Shown here: piece after piece, positions 25,378 through 33,698 of the stretch
How the letters are laid out: the number at the start of each line of letters is the position of its first letter
How positions within the stretch are numbered: the first letter of the stretch is position 1
NCBI GenBank assembly: GCA_033763735.1
Contig: JANRJY010000025.1
Span: forward strand, 1-64,000
DNA length: 64,000 bases
From: JANRJY01 sp033763735
GTDB lineage: Bacteria > Bacteroidota > Bacteroidia > Cytophagales > UBA9547
Direction: 5' to 3'
The notes under the pieces: model-generated
Databases searched by the model: none
Told to the model about the DNA's origin: nothing
The model's input: the letters and a program-made list of their open reading frames with translations, nothing else
Made by a program: the position numbers and the translations under genes

Positions 25378-26355
25378 TTAGCCTAAGCTTTGATTTTCAA
25401 TAGAAGCTAATTCTATGAGTTCTTCGTAATCTTTTGGAGATAAATCATTGAAGAAATAATGAATAGGATTTACCATAACACCGCCTTTAATTACTTCATA
25501 ATGCAAATGTGGTGCAGTAGCTGTGCCAGTGCTGCCTACATATCCAATCACCTCACCTCTTTTAACTTTTTGTCCATTTTTAATATTGATTTTGTCCAAA
25601 TGAGCATATCGGGTCACAAATCCAAATCCATGATCCACTTCAATAAATCTACCATAGCCATCGTATGATGCATTTCCAATATATGCCATTCCATCTCCTG
25701 TTGCATATACAGGCGTGCCTCTTACTGCCGAAAAGTCAATGCCGGTGTGAAATTTTTTCACTTTATATATAGGATGAATTCTCATTCCAAATCCGGAAGC
25801 CAAACTTTTTAAAGTTTTATTAGAAATGGGCTGAATAGCAGGGATACTAGCCAACATTTGTTCTTTATTACGAGCAAGATTTATTATTTCATCATATGAT
25901 TTACTTTGGATATATATCTTACGTTTAAGTTCTTCCACTTTACTAAGTGTAGATGCAATGATTTTTTCACGATCAATACCTTGCACCACCATGTTTGCAT
26001 ATTTTTCGGCACCACCTACACCTGCATTTCTTTTGGATTGAGGAATAGGATCCGTTTCAAAAATCACCCTGTAAATGTTGTCATCTCTATCTTGTAACTG
26101 ACTCAGCACTTCATTGGACTCAACAAGCTGTCTGTTGATAATATCGTAATACGTTTTGAGTTGTTCGTTCTCTTTTTTAAGCAAAACTTCCTTTGGAGAA
26201 TCAAAAAATTTGAAATAAAGATAAAAAAGCAAGGATGCTAGCGATAATGAAAGTGCAACAAAGCCTGCCAAATTGAGCAATATATCAGAAGTTTTGGTTA
26301 CTGACCGCTCGTATTTGCAAGTTTCTGTATTATAGTAATATTTTATTCTCGCCAT
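25378..26355 (-). CDS. M23 family metallopeptidase, membrane anchored
   Basis: A 325-residue LytM/M23 protein. One N-terminal membrane anchor (about 26-49) is followed by a coiled-coil region (about 55-165) and the M23 domain (about 190-300). The zinc and catalytic motifs HTGIDFS (H-x-G-x-D), RYAHLD and the HLH of APHLHYEV are all intact, so it should be an active endopeptidase on peptidoglycan cross-links or a binder at the septum. The topology resembles Bacteroidota cell-wall hydrolases next to alaS. It is the first gene of its minus-strand run, divergent from alaS. Confidence 0.9.
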   Translation of the reverse strand: MARIKYYYNTETCKYERSVTKTSDILLNLAGFVALSLSLASLLFYLYFKFFDSPKEVLLKKENEQLKTYYDIINRQLVESNEVLSQLQDRDDNIYRVIFETDPIPQSKRNAGVGGAEKYANMVVQGIDREKIIASTLSKVEELKRKIYIQSKSYDEIINLARNKEQMLASIPAIQPISNKTLKSLASGFGMRIHPIYKVKKFHTGIDFSAVRGTPVYATGDGMAYIGNASYDGYGRFIEVDHGFGFVTRYAHLDKINIKNGQKVKRGEVIGYVGSTGTATAPHLHYEVIKGGVMVNPIHYFFNDLSPKDYEELIELASIENQSLG

Positions 26356-26412
26356 AACTTAAATCAAATAATATGAACAAATTCAGTTATAAAACATCTT
26401 CATTATTCATTT

Positions 26413-26433
26413 ATTTGCACAATATTTGCACAA
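26413..26433. repeat. Two adjacent copies of ATTTGCACAA
   Basis: ATTTGCACAA at 26413-26422 and again at 26424-26433, 11 bases centre to centre, in the gap between the divergent M23 and alaS genes. About one helical turn separates them, as for paired regulator half-sites. It may equally be chance in A+T-rich DNA. Confidence 0.35.
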
Positions 26434-26507
26434 CAAATTCAACATCAATACGCAAATTACAAACTAATATTACATTTTCAAATTAAGTAGCTTTAAAATA
26501 GTAGTCA

Positions 26508-29189
26508 ATGAATTCGAGGGAGATACGTGAACAATTTCTTACATTTTTTAAATCAAAACAACATACCATAGTTGCTTCTGCACCTTTGGTTATTAAAAAC
26601 GACCCTACACTAATGTTCACTAATGCAGGGATGAATCAGTTTAAAGATTTTTTTTTAGGGAATAAAAAACCAATTGACAAACGTGTAGCTGATACACAAA
26701 AATGCCTTCGCGTTTCCGGTAAACACAATGATCTTGAGGATGTTGGGTTTGACACATATCATCACACCATGTTTGAAATGCTCGGTAATTGGTCGTTTGG
26801 TGATTATTTCAAAAATGAAGCCATTTCATGGGCTTGGGAATTACTGACTGATGTGTACAAACTACCCAAAGAACGTTTGTATGTAACTGTATTTGAAGGC
26901 GATACAAAAGAAGGACTGGAATTTGATCAAGAAGCTTATAATATATGGTCAAAGTTTGTTGAACCCGGACGAATACTAAAAGGAAACAAAAAAGATAACT
27001 TTTGGGAAATGGGTGATCAGGGACCTTGTGGCCCTTGTTCTGAAATCCATATTGACTTACGCCCTCAAAGTGAAATTGATAAAGTTCCTGGAAAAGACAG
27101 GGTAAACAATGACGACCCTCAGGTAATTGAAATATGGAACAATGTATTTATACAATATAATCGTAAAGCGGATGGCTCGCTTGAACCATTACCTGATAAA
27201 CATGTGGATACAGGAATGGGGTTTGAACGTTTGGTCAGAGTCATTCAAGGCAAAAGCTCCAATTATGACACCGATTTATTTCAATATTTAATCAATTTTC
27301 TTGAAACTGAATCCGGCATTAAATACCAAACTGAAGACAGCAAACCTATAGGAGCAAAAGGAACAAGTACTGATAAAAAAACTGACATAGCTATGCGTGT
27401 GGTGGCTGACCATGTAAGGGCTGTATCGTTTGCTATTGCAGACGGACAATTGCCATCAAATGCAAAAGCTGGATATGTAATAAGGCGTATTTTGCGAAGA
27501 GCCATTCGATATGGATATACTTATTTGGGATTCAAAGAACCTTTTGTTTATAAATTAGTTGCTGTACTTGCCAAACAATTTGATGGCGTATTTCCTGAAC
27601 TTATTGCCCAAGAAGCTTTTGTTGCTAATGTTATCAAAGAAGAAGAGGCTTCGTTTTTAAGGACATTAGATAATGGAATAAAGCTAATTGATACGGCAAT
27701 TAAAAATCAAACCAATTCAAAAGTGATTGATGGAAAAACGGTATTTGAGCTATATGATACGTATGGTTTTCCTGTGGACTTGACTTCATTAATTGCCAGA
27801 GAAAATGGATTTTCGGTGGATGAAACGGGTTTTCAAAAGGAAATGGAAATCCAAAAGGAAAGATCTAGAAATGCTGCCTCTCAAGAAACAGGTGATTGGA
27901 TAATTGTAAATGAAGCAGATAAAGTTGATTTTGTTGGTTATGATCAATTGGAAACCACTTCGCAAATTGTCAAATACAGATCTGTAAAATTAAAAGACAA
28001 AACAATTTATCAACTAGTACTTGACAAAACCCCTTTCTATGCTGAAAGTGGAGGACAAGTAGGTGACACTGGTACTTTGACCTTGAATAATGGAAATGTA
28101 ATTCAAGTGCTCGACACGAAAAAAGAAAATGACTTAATTATACATTTTGTTGATAAAGACATATCCAAAATCGATCAACTTGCCAATATCAGCATTATTG
28201 CAAAAGTCGATTCCAATAAAAGGCTTCTGACTCAAAACAATCATAGCGCTACCCATTTATTGCAATCGGCACTCAGAATAGTATTGGGTAACCATGTGCA
28301 ACAAAAGGGAAGTTACGTTTCAGACCAAATTCTGAGATTTGACTTTGCTCATTTTGCAAAAATGACTGACGAAGAACTGGTACGCACAGAAAGAATCGTT
28401 AATGAACATATCCGCCAAAATATCCCTTTGGATGAAAAAAGAAATATACCCATCAAGCAGGCTCTTGAATATGGTGCTACCGCTTTGTTTGGTGAAAAGT
28501 ATGGCGATTTCGTTAGAGTAATAACATTTGATAAGAACTATTCAGTGGAGCTCTGTGGAGGAACACATGTATCTGCTACAGGTAATATTGGATATTTTAA
28601 AATCATTTCTGAAAGTTCGGTAGCTGCTGGGGTTCGTAGAATTGAGGCTGTTACAGCAAACGGTGTTGAAGATTATATCCACACTTTATCAAGTACTATA
28701 GAAAAAGCAAATGATTTGCTTAAAAATCCCAGGGATATCAATCAGGCAATTGAAGCCTTAATACAAGAAAAAGCAGAATTACAGAAGAAATTGAGCGAAT
28801 TTGAAAGCAATCAATTGCAAGTCATTAAAAAAGAGCTACTTACAAAAGTCAAAAACCTTGATGGAATTAATTTTATCAATGAAAAAGTAGCCGTAAAAAA
28901 TGCGGATGCTGTAAAAACCCTTGCTTTTGAATTGAAAAATGAAGTTGAAAATTTGTTTTGTGTACTTACAGCTATTACCGATGATAAACCTCACATAGCG
29001 GTAATTATTTCTGATAATTTGGTAAAAGAAAAAGGTTTTAATGCTTCAAATATTGTTAGAGAATTGGCCAAAGAAATTCAAGGTGGTGGAGGTGGTCAAC
29101 CGTTTTTTGCAACAGCTGGAGGAAAAGATATTAATGGACTCGAACGTGTATTTATTAGAGCTTCTGATTACTTAAAAGTACTTGCGTAA
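26508..29189 (+). CDS. alaS: Alanyl-tRNA synthetase
   Basis: An 893-residue class II synthetase with all parts in order. The catalytic domain is at about 1-245 (FTNAGMNQFKDFFLG, then VDTGMGFERL). The tRNA-recognition region follows, then the editing domain with the zinc motifs HSATH (about 580) and CGGTH (about 685). A coiled coil and the C-Ala domain ending near GGGGGQPFFATAGGKD complete it. It charges tRNA-Ala and clears mischarged Ser or Gly. Length and motifs are complete, so it should be functional. A small kinase-fold gene follows after 9 bases. Confidence 0.97.
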   Translation: MNSREIREQFLTFFKSKQHTIVASAPLVIKNDPTLMFTNAGMNQFKDFFLGNKKPIDKRVADTQKCLRVSGKHNDLEDVGFDTYHHTMFEMLGNWSFGDYFKNEAISWAWELLTDVYKLPKERLYVTVFEGDTKEGLEFDQEAYNIWSKFVEPGRILKGNKKDNFWEMGDQGPCGPCSEIHIDLRPQSEIDKVPGKDRVNNDDPQVIEIWNNVFIQYNRKADGSLEPLPDKHVDTGMGFERLVRVIQGKSSNYDTDLFQYLINFLETESGIKYQTEDSKPIGAKGTSTDKKTDIAMRVVADHVRAVSFAIADGQLPSNAKAGYVIRRILRRAIRYGYTYLGFKEPFVYKLVAVLAKQFDGVFPELIAQEAFVANVIKEEEASFLRTLDNGIKLIDTAIKNQTNSKVIDGKTVFELYDTYGFPVDLTSLIARENGFSVDETGFQKEMEIQKERSRNAASQETGDWIIVNEADKVDFVGYDQLETTSQIVKYRSVKLKDKTIYQLVLDKTPFYAESGGQVGDTGTLTLNNGNVIQVLDTKKENDLIIHFVDKDISKIDQLANISIIAKVDSNKRLLTQNNHSATHLLQSALRIVLGNHVQQKGSYVSDQILRFDFAHFAKMTDEELVRTERIVNEHIRQNIPLDEKRNIPIKQALEYGATALFGEKYGDFVRVITFDKNYSVELCGGTHVSATGNIGYFKIISESSVAAGVRRIEAVTANGVEDYIHTLSSTIEKANDLLKNPRDINQAIEALIQEKAELQKKLSEFESNQLQVIKKELLTKVKNLDGINFINEKVAVKNADAVKTLAFELKNEVENLFCVLTAITDDKPHIAVIISDNLVKEKGFNASNIVRELAKEIQGGGGGQPFFATAGGKDINGLERVFIRASDYLKVLA

Positions 29190-29198
29190 CCTAAATCC

Positions 29199-29720
29199 AT
29201 GAGCAAATACAATAAAAAATTATCCTATGGCGCAAACAATACCGTAATTGCTTTGGATGATTATTTTGTGGCAAAAATATATGAAGGAGATACGCGCTCT
29301 GATATAGGTTCAGAAGCTGAAAAAATGAAGTATGCTAACAAAATAAATGATTTGGTTGTAAAATTTGAAAGACTTGATTATGATACAACCAACAATTGGG
29401 ATATGTTAGTAATGGAACGTATTTATCCATTAGATTTTCGTGGTATAGATGTGGAAAAAAGACAATTAATTTTATCTGTTTTCATAGATGAATTAAAACA
29501 ACTACATACCAATGGATTTGTGCACAGGGATATTTGTCGACCTTCAAATATCCCTGGTGAAAAGTTTGACAATATTATGCTCACCAAAGAAGGATTACGA
29601 TTAATTGATGTGGGAATATCTGCAATAAAAGAACAGGTGGGTGATAAACTATTTGAAAAGTATGTTGAAAATGAACTTGCCGAGGTAAAAATATTTGAAG
29701 AATATTTTATTAATAGGTAA
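29199..29720 (+). CDS. Small protein-kinase-fold protein
   Basis: A 173-residue protein with a minimal kinase core: glycine-loop-like GANNTV at 11-16, ATP-site Lys26 in VAK, hinge MERIYP (72-77), catalytic HRD at 109-111, Asn125 for metal, and DVG at 137-139 in place of DFG. The spacing between HRD and Asn (14 residues) is longer than usual, with CRPSNIPGEKF inserted. The C-lobe is nearly absent, so it is closer to the RIO/ABC1/lipopolysaccharide-kinase style of small atypical kinase than to a Ser/Thr kinase. It is translationally adjacent to the MNT gene (TAA followed directly by ATG). Substrate unknown. Confidence 0.6.
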   Translation: MSKYNKKLSYGANNTVIALDDYFVAKIYEGDTRSDIGSEAEKMKYANKINDLVVKFERLDYDTTNNWDMLVMERIYPLDFRGIDVEKRQLILSVFIDELKQLHTNGFVHRDICRPSNIPGEKFDNIMLTKEGLRLIDVGISAIKEQVGDKLFEKYVENELAEVKIFEEYFINR

Positions 29721-30011
29721 ATGAATAAAAAAGAGATTCTGCAAAAAATATCTGAAAATAAACCATTTTTATTGCAAAGCTTTTCTGTAATTGAAATAGG
29801 GTTATTTGGTTCATATATTCGGAATGAACAAACCAGTAATAGCGTAATAGATATTCTTGTTGATTTCAATCAAAAAGTTGATTTTTTTAAATTTCTGGAA
29901 TTGGAAGAATACTTACAAAATTTGTTAGGAAATAAAGTTGATTTAGTTCCTAAAAAAAATCTAAAACCTGTAATTGGTAAAATAATACTTTCTGAAGTTG
30001 AATACATATGA
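29721..30011 (+). CDS. MNT-type minimal nucleotidyltransferase, first DxD aspartate replaced
   Basis: A 96-residue minimal nucleotidyltransferase of the MntA/COG1669 type. Gly30-Ser31 and Arg34 start the motif, and Asp44 sits in SVIDILVDF. The normal GS-x10-DxD has its first Asp at the position held here by Val42, so metal binding is likely damaged. In HEPN-MNT toxin-antitoxin pairs MntA AMPylates the HEPN RNase. Here the expected HEPN (DUF86) gene is missing: only nine codons follow from an ATGA overlap. Best read as an old or decaying antitoxin gene, or one re-used with the kinase next to it. Confidence 0.72.
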   Translation: MNKKEILQKISENKPFLLQSFSVIEIGLFGSYIRNEQTSNSVIDILVDFNQKVDFFKFLELEEYLQNLLGNKVDLVPKKNLKPVIGKIILSEVEYI

Positions 30012-30037
30012 GTAGAAAAATAAACCTTACGGAATAA
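30008..30037 (+). pseudogene. Possible stub of the missing HEPN partner
   Basis: An ATG overlapping the MNT stop as ATGA opens a nine-codon frame (MSRKINLTE, then TAA). The overlap is the arrangement usual for a translationally coupled HEPN partner, and MSR is a common start of such proteins. The frame is far too short to be sure. Confidence 0.2.
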
Positions 30038-30111
30038 AAATATTAATAAATCAAATCAATTTGAATATTATAATTCAAAATTTAACATTCAACATTTATC
30101 ATTTCTAAGTA

Positions 30112-31110
30112 ATGACTTCAAAAAAAATACTCATCACAGGTGGTGCCGGATATATTGGATCGCACACTGTTCGTCTTTTAGCTGAAAAAGGATACAGTCT
30201 CATTGTACTTGACAATTTGGTATATGGACATCGTGAATCCATTATCAATCCTGAAGTAGAACTAATCGTTGGAGACTTGGGTGACAAAGATTTGACCGGA
30301 CGATTATTTGAGTACAATGACATTGAAGCGGTTATTCACTTTGCAGCATATGCCTATGTGGGAGAGTCAGTTACTGAACCGGAAAAATATTATTTCAACA
30401 ATATTGTAGCACCATTGAACTTGCTTCATGTGATGAAAAAATATGGTTGCAAAAACTTTATATTTTCCTCAACCTGTGCTACTTATGGCAATCCACAATA
30501 CACTCCATTAGACGAAAAACATCCACAAAAACCAATCAATCCATACGGCACCAGCAAATTCATGCTAGAACTAATACTTAGGGACTATGCTCATGCATAT
30601 GGCTTTAAATATGCCTTCTTAAGATATTTCAATGCTTCAGGCGCATCACCTGATGGACTTATTGGTGAAGATCACAATCCGGAATCACATTTGATACCAC
30701 TTATATTAGAGGCAATTAATGGTGACCGACCACATATTACTGTTTTTGGTACCGATTACGATACACCTGATGGTACATGCATCAGAGATTATATTCATGT
30801 GGATGATCTTGCAACGGCACATTTGGCTGCATTGGAACATCTTTCAAGTGGTAAAGAATCAATAGTATGTAATTTAGGCACCGGCATAGGTGTATCGGTG
30901 AAAGAAATGATTCAGGTAGTGGAAGAAGTAACCGGCAAAAAAGTTCCCGTAGTATATGGAGATCGTAGAGCAGGAGACCCACCATATTTGTTTGCAAACC
31001 CTGCAGCAGCCAAGGAATTATTGGGTTGGGAAGCCAAATATAAAGATGTAAAAGAAACGGTGGCCCACGCTTGGAAATGGAAAACAGGCCCAAAAGGAGG
31101 TCATTTTTGA
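30112..31110 (+). CDS. galE: UDP-glucose 4-epimerase
   Basis: A 332-residue extended SDR. It has NAD-binding TGGAGYIGSH near the N-terminus, a catalytic Ser-Thr-Cys region SSTCATYGNP, and YGTSK with the catalytic Tyr and Lys. A hexose-binding region around RYFNASGASPDG and a CIRDYIHVDDLATAH motif complete it. It interconverts UDP-glucose and UDP-galactose (perhaps GlcNAc forms), feeding envelope glycans such as those encoded from 44207. It starts 100 bases after the MNT gene with no clear promoter. Confidence 0.93.
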   Translation: MTSKKILITGGAGYIGSHTVRLLAEKGYSLIVLDNLVYGHRESIINPEVELIVGDLGDKDLTGRLFEYNDIEAVIHFAAYAYVGESVTEPEKYYFNNIVAPLNLLHVMKKYGCKNFIFSSTCATYGNPQYTPLDEKHPQKPINPYGTSKFMLELILRDYAHAYGFKYAFLRYFNASGASPDGLIGEDHNPESHLIPLILEAINGDRPHITVFGTDYDTPDGTCIRDYIHVDDLATAHLAALEHLSSGKESIVCNLGTGIGVSVKEMIQVVEEVTGKKVPVVYGDRRAGDPPYLFANPAAAKELLGWEAKYKDVKETVAHAWKWKTGPKGGHF

Positions 31111-31152
31111 TAATTCATCGGAAATATTTTATAAATTCGTTTATGATAAAAT

Positions 31153-31737
31153 ATGTCTGAAAAAATAACTTCGTTGTCGCAGCTTGATTTGAACAAGCAA
31201 TACACTTATGCAGACTACCTCAATTGGTGGTTTGATGAGCGTGTGGAATTAATTAAGGGATTCATAAAAAAAATGTCCCACGATCCAAATAATATTCACC
31301 AAAGAGTAAGTGCAAATTTGTCTATTGAAATTGGCAGATTCCTAAAAAAGCAAAAATGCCAATTACGGTTTGCGCCTTTTGATGTTAGACTTACTCGAAA
31401 ACTTAATGACCGAGAAGTAACAACGGTAGTGCAACCTGACATTTGCATCATTTGTAATCCCGAACTATTAGATGAAAAAGGATGTAATGATGCACCCGAC
31501 ATGATTATTGAAATTTTATCAGAGTCAAACAGAAAACACGATTTGGTTACCAAATTTCAGCTATATGAAGAAGCTGGAGTAAGTGAATACTGGATAGCCT
31601 ACCCTTTGGATTGCATGATTGAGGTGTATTTATTGAAAAATGGCAAATATTATTTGGATAAAAAATACATTGAAGATGACATTGCACCTGTTTTTACGAT
31701 TCCGGGGTTAAAAATTGATTTGAAGGATATTTTTTAA
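31153..31737 (+). CDS. Uma2 family (DUF820) nuclease-fold protein
   Basis: A 194-residue PD-(D/E)xK superfamily protein of the Uma2 type. QPDICII carries the first acidic residue and DMIIEILSES the second. The helix KFQLYEEAGVSEYWIAYP is the conserved signature. The family is usually annotated as a putative restriction endonuclease but is mostly orphan and of unknown role. It has no methyltransferase or other defence gene near it. Confidence 0.8.
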   Translation: MSEKITSLSQLDLNKQYTYADYLNWWFDERVELIKGFIKKMSHDPNNIHQRVSANLSIEIGRFLKKQKCQLRFAPFDVRLTRKLNDREVTTVVQPDICIICNPELLDEKGCNDAPDMIIEILSESNRKHDLVTKFQLYEEAGVSEYWIAYPLDCMIEVYLLKNGKYYLDKKYIEDDIAPVFTIPGLKIDLKDIF

Positions 31738-31768
31738 TAGAAACTTTAAAATTCAAATAATAAATTAA

Positions 31769-32815
31769 CTACCCCATCACCCACAATTTCCATACGGCCG
31801 ATATAAAAATTAAAAGTAATGAAGCCGGAGTAAGAACTTTCCAACCTATGTACATCAGTTGATCAATCCTTACCCTTGGGAAAGTCCATCGAATCCAAAT
31901 TTGAATTAAGAGAAATATCATTGCTTTTAACACCAGCCAAAAGCCACTTAACAGATATCCACTAAAGGTTCCGGGTATTCCATTTGTCCAATCAAAAAGC
32001 GAAATATTACCTATGTTTGGTAATGGTGAATTCCACCCTCCAAAAAATATTATGGCACCAACAATACTTACTAAAATCATAAGGGCATATTCTGCCAAAA
32101 AGAAAATAGCAAATCTAAATCCCGAATATTCCACATGAAAACCTGCTACTAGTTCACTTTCAGCTTCGGGTATATCAAAAGGCGCTCTGTTGCACTCTGC
32201 CAATGAAGAAATAAAAAAAATAATCCATGCTATAAATAAATGTGGTGCCTTAATGACATTCCAAGATAAAAATCCCCCAGAAACGAAAGTATTTGAACTA
32301 TTTGATTGAAAGACACTTATTTCTGACAAATCAAGTGTTTCAGTAATCATTATTACAGATAATACACTGAAACCAAGGGGGATTTCATAAGATATAATCT
32401 GGGCAACTGATCGCATGGATCCAAAAAGTGCATATTTATTATTAGAAGCCCAACCTGCAATTAATAACCCAATAATATCTAGGCTTACAATTGCCATCAT
32501 AAAAAACACACCTGTAGAAATACTTGCACCTTTTAATCCATTGCAAAGTGGAACTACTGCAAACCCTGTAAATACAGATGCCAAAATTAAGTATGGTGCA
32601 ATTTTGAATAAAAATGGGTCAGCCGCACTTGGAACTATGTCTTCTTTTTGGAATAATTTTATCAAATCGGCCACTGGTTGTAATATGCCCCACTTTCCTA
32701 CATGTGTTGGTCCTAATCTGTCTTGAATGAAAGATGCTATTTTTCTTTCAGCATAAAAAACTATGAGAACTGTAATCAGAATAAAGACAAGATAAATAAC
32801 TGGTATCCAAGGCAT
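31769..32815 (-). CDS. nuoH: NADH-quinone oxidoreductase subunit H
   Basis: A 348-residue complex I membrane subunit with about eight helices. The family signatures are FYAERKIASFIQDRLGPTHVGKWG (N-terminal quinone-site side), SDNKY-like ASNNKYALFGSMRSVAQIISYEIP, and AECNRAPFDIPEAESELVAGFHVEYSG. It forms part of the quinone chamber and the first proton path. Its length is typical. No other nuo gene lies in the window, so it has left the usual nuo operon. A lipoprotein gene ends 3 bases upstream of its start on the same strand. Confidence 0.95.
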   Translation of the reverse strand: MPWIPVIYLVFILITVLIVFYAERKIASFIQDRLGPTHVGKWGILQPVADLIKLFQKEDIVPSAADPFLFKIAPYLILASVFTGFAVVPLCNGLKGASISTGVFFMMAIVSLDIIGLLIAGWASNNKYALFGSMRSVAQIISYEIPLGFSVLSVIMITETLDLSEISVFQSNSSNTFVSGGFLSWNVIKAPHLFIAWIIFFISSLAECNRAPFDIPEAESELVAGFHVEYSGFRFAIFFLAEYALMILVSIVGAIIFFGGWNSPLPNIGNISLFDWTNGIPGTFSGYLLSGFWLVLKAMIFLLIQIWIRWTFPRVRIDQLMYIGWKVLTPASLLLIFISAVWKLWVMG

Positions 32816-32818
32816 AAA

Positions 32819-33568
32819 TTAATTATCTACCAAATCATCTTTGAAATAATGAAGAATTGAATTTTGAATAAGATGATCATCTTCTAATACTTTTTCTAAA
32901 GGAATTCTAAAGTAATATTCCACACCTGCAGCATCAGTAAGATAAAAGGTATATTCCATCTTAACAGTTCCATCTGGCAAATATATTTTTTCTTTTCTAG
33001 CGAAATTACGTGCTTCAAAAGCAGCCAGTTCCTTTTCAAAACCATTATTTTTCAAATCTTCATATAATATCTTGCAAATGGGTTGATTGATTGCATTAAA
33101 ACTAAACTCGGCAGGTATAAACAAAGTGACCGACTGCATTTTATAAGTCTTTGAATTTCGCTCAATATCCAAATTAATACTATCGTTCAACTCAATACCT
33201 ACCAATTTAATATTCAAAATATCAGATTCACTTACTTTATTTGAATCTATTTGCTTTTTAAGTCCTTCAGATACAAGATTATACATCACCCTTTTGTAAC
33301 TAATTTTATTGTTATCTTCGGAGTAGGCTTGAATTTTACCTTCTCTTATTAAATTGATTACTTTAGGAGTAAAATCTGCATAAATTTCATTGCCCTCTAC
33401 AGGTACCATCTTACCCGGATTTATGGTATCCGACCAATCTATTTCATTTACTCTTAAAAACCATGATCCTTGAAACTTTAAAAGATCTGTACCTTTTTCC
33501 TTTTTTTGTTTGTCGCATGAAATCAAAAGTATAGTAGAAATAACTAATAGAATAAAAATTTTTTTCAT
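32819..33568 (-). CDS. Hypothetical lipoprotein, cotranscribed with nuoH
   Basis: A 249-residue protein with a lipoprotein signal (MKKIFILLVISTILLISCDK, Cys18). The rest is beta-rich and lysine/aspartate-rich. It contains an early segment KFQGSWFLRVNEIDW and a late strand VKMEYTFYLTDAAGVEYYF. No known domain is recognised. It precedes nuoH by three bases and is therefore probably cotranscribed, but a link to complex I is unproven. Confidence 0.65.
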   Translation of the reverse strand: MKKIFILLVISTILLISCDKQKKEKGTDLLKFQGSWFLRVNEIDWSDTINPGKMVPVEGNEIYADFTPKVINLIREGKIQAYSEDNNKISYKRVMYNLVSEGLKKQIDSNKVSESDILNIKLVGIELNDSINLDIERNSKTYKMQSVTLFIPAEFSFNAINQPICKILYEDLKNNGFEKELAAFEARNFARKEKIYLPDGTVKMEYTFYLTDAAGVEYYFRIPLEKVLEDDHLIQNSILHYFKDDLVDN

Positions 33569-33645
33569 TAGAAAAGAGTTAAAATATGCCGTTTTTATAC
33601 AAAAGATTATGCTAAATAAGCGATTTTTTTAAAATTTAAATCTAA

Positions 33646-33687
33646 AATCTCTATGAGAATAACTAAACCATATTCTTTGAAGAGATT
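33646..33687 (-). terminator. Candidate terminator after gcvP
   Basis: Nested stem: AATCTCT pairs with AGAGATT, and inside it AGAATA pairs with TATTCT. It begins 11 bases beyond the gcvP stop on the minus strand. The T-rich tail that follows is imperfect. Confidence 0.35.
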
Positions 33688-33698
33688 ATAGAATATTA

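Noticed and set aside
30782..31093. Open frame antisense to galE
   Set aside because: Leucine/proline-rich shadow; galE motifs are intact in the sense frame.
31153..31737. Uma2 protein as part of a restriction or defence system
   Set aside because: No methyltransferase, helicase or other defence gene is near; such proteins are usually orphan.
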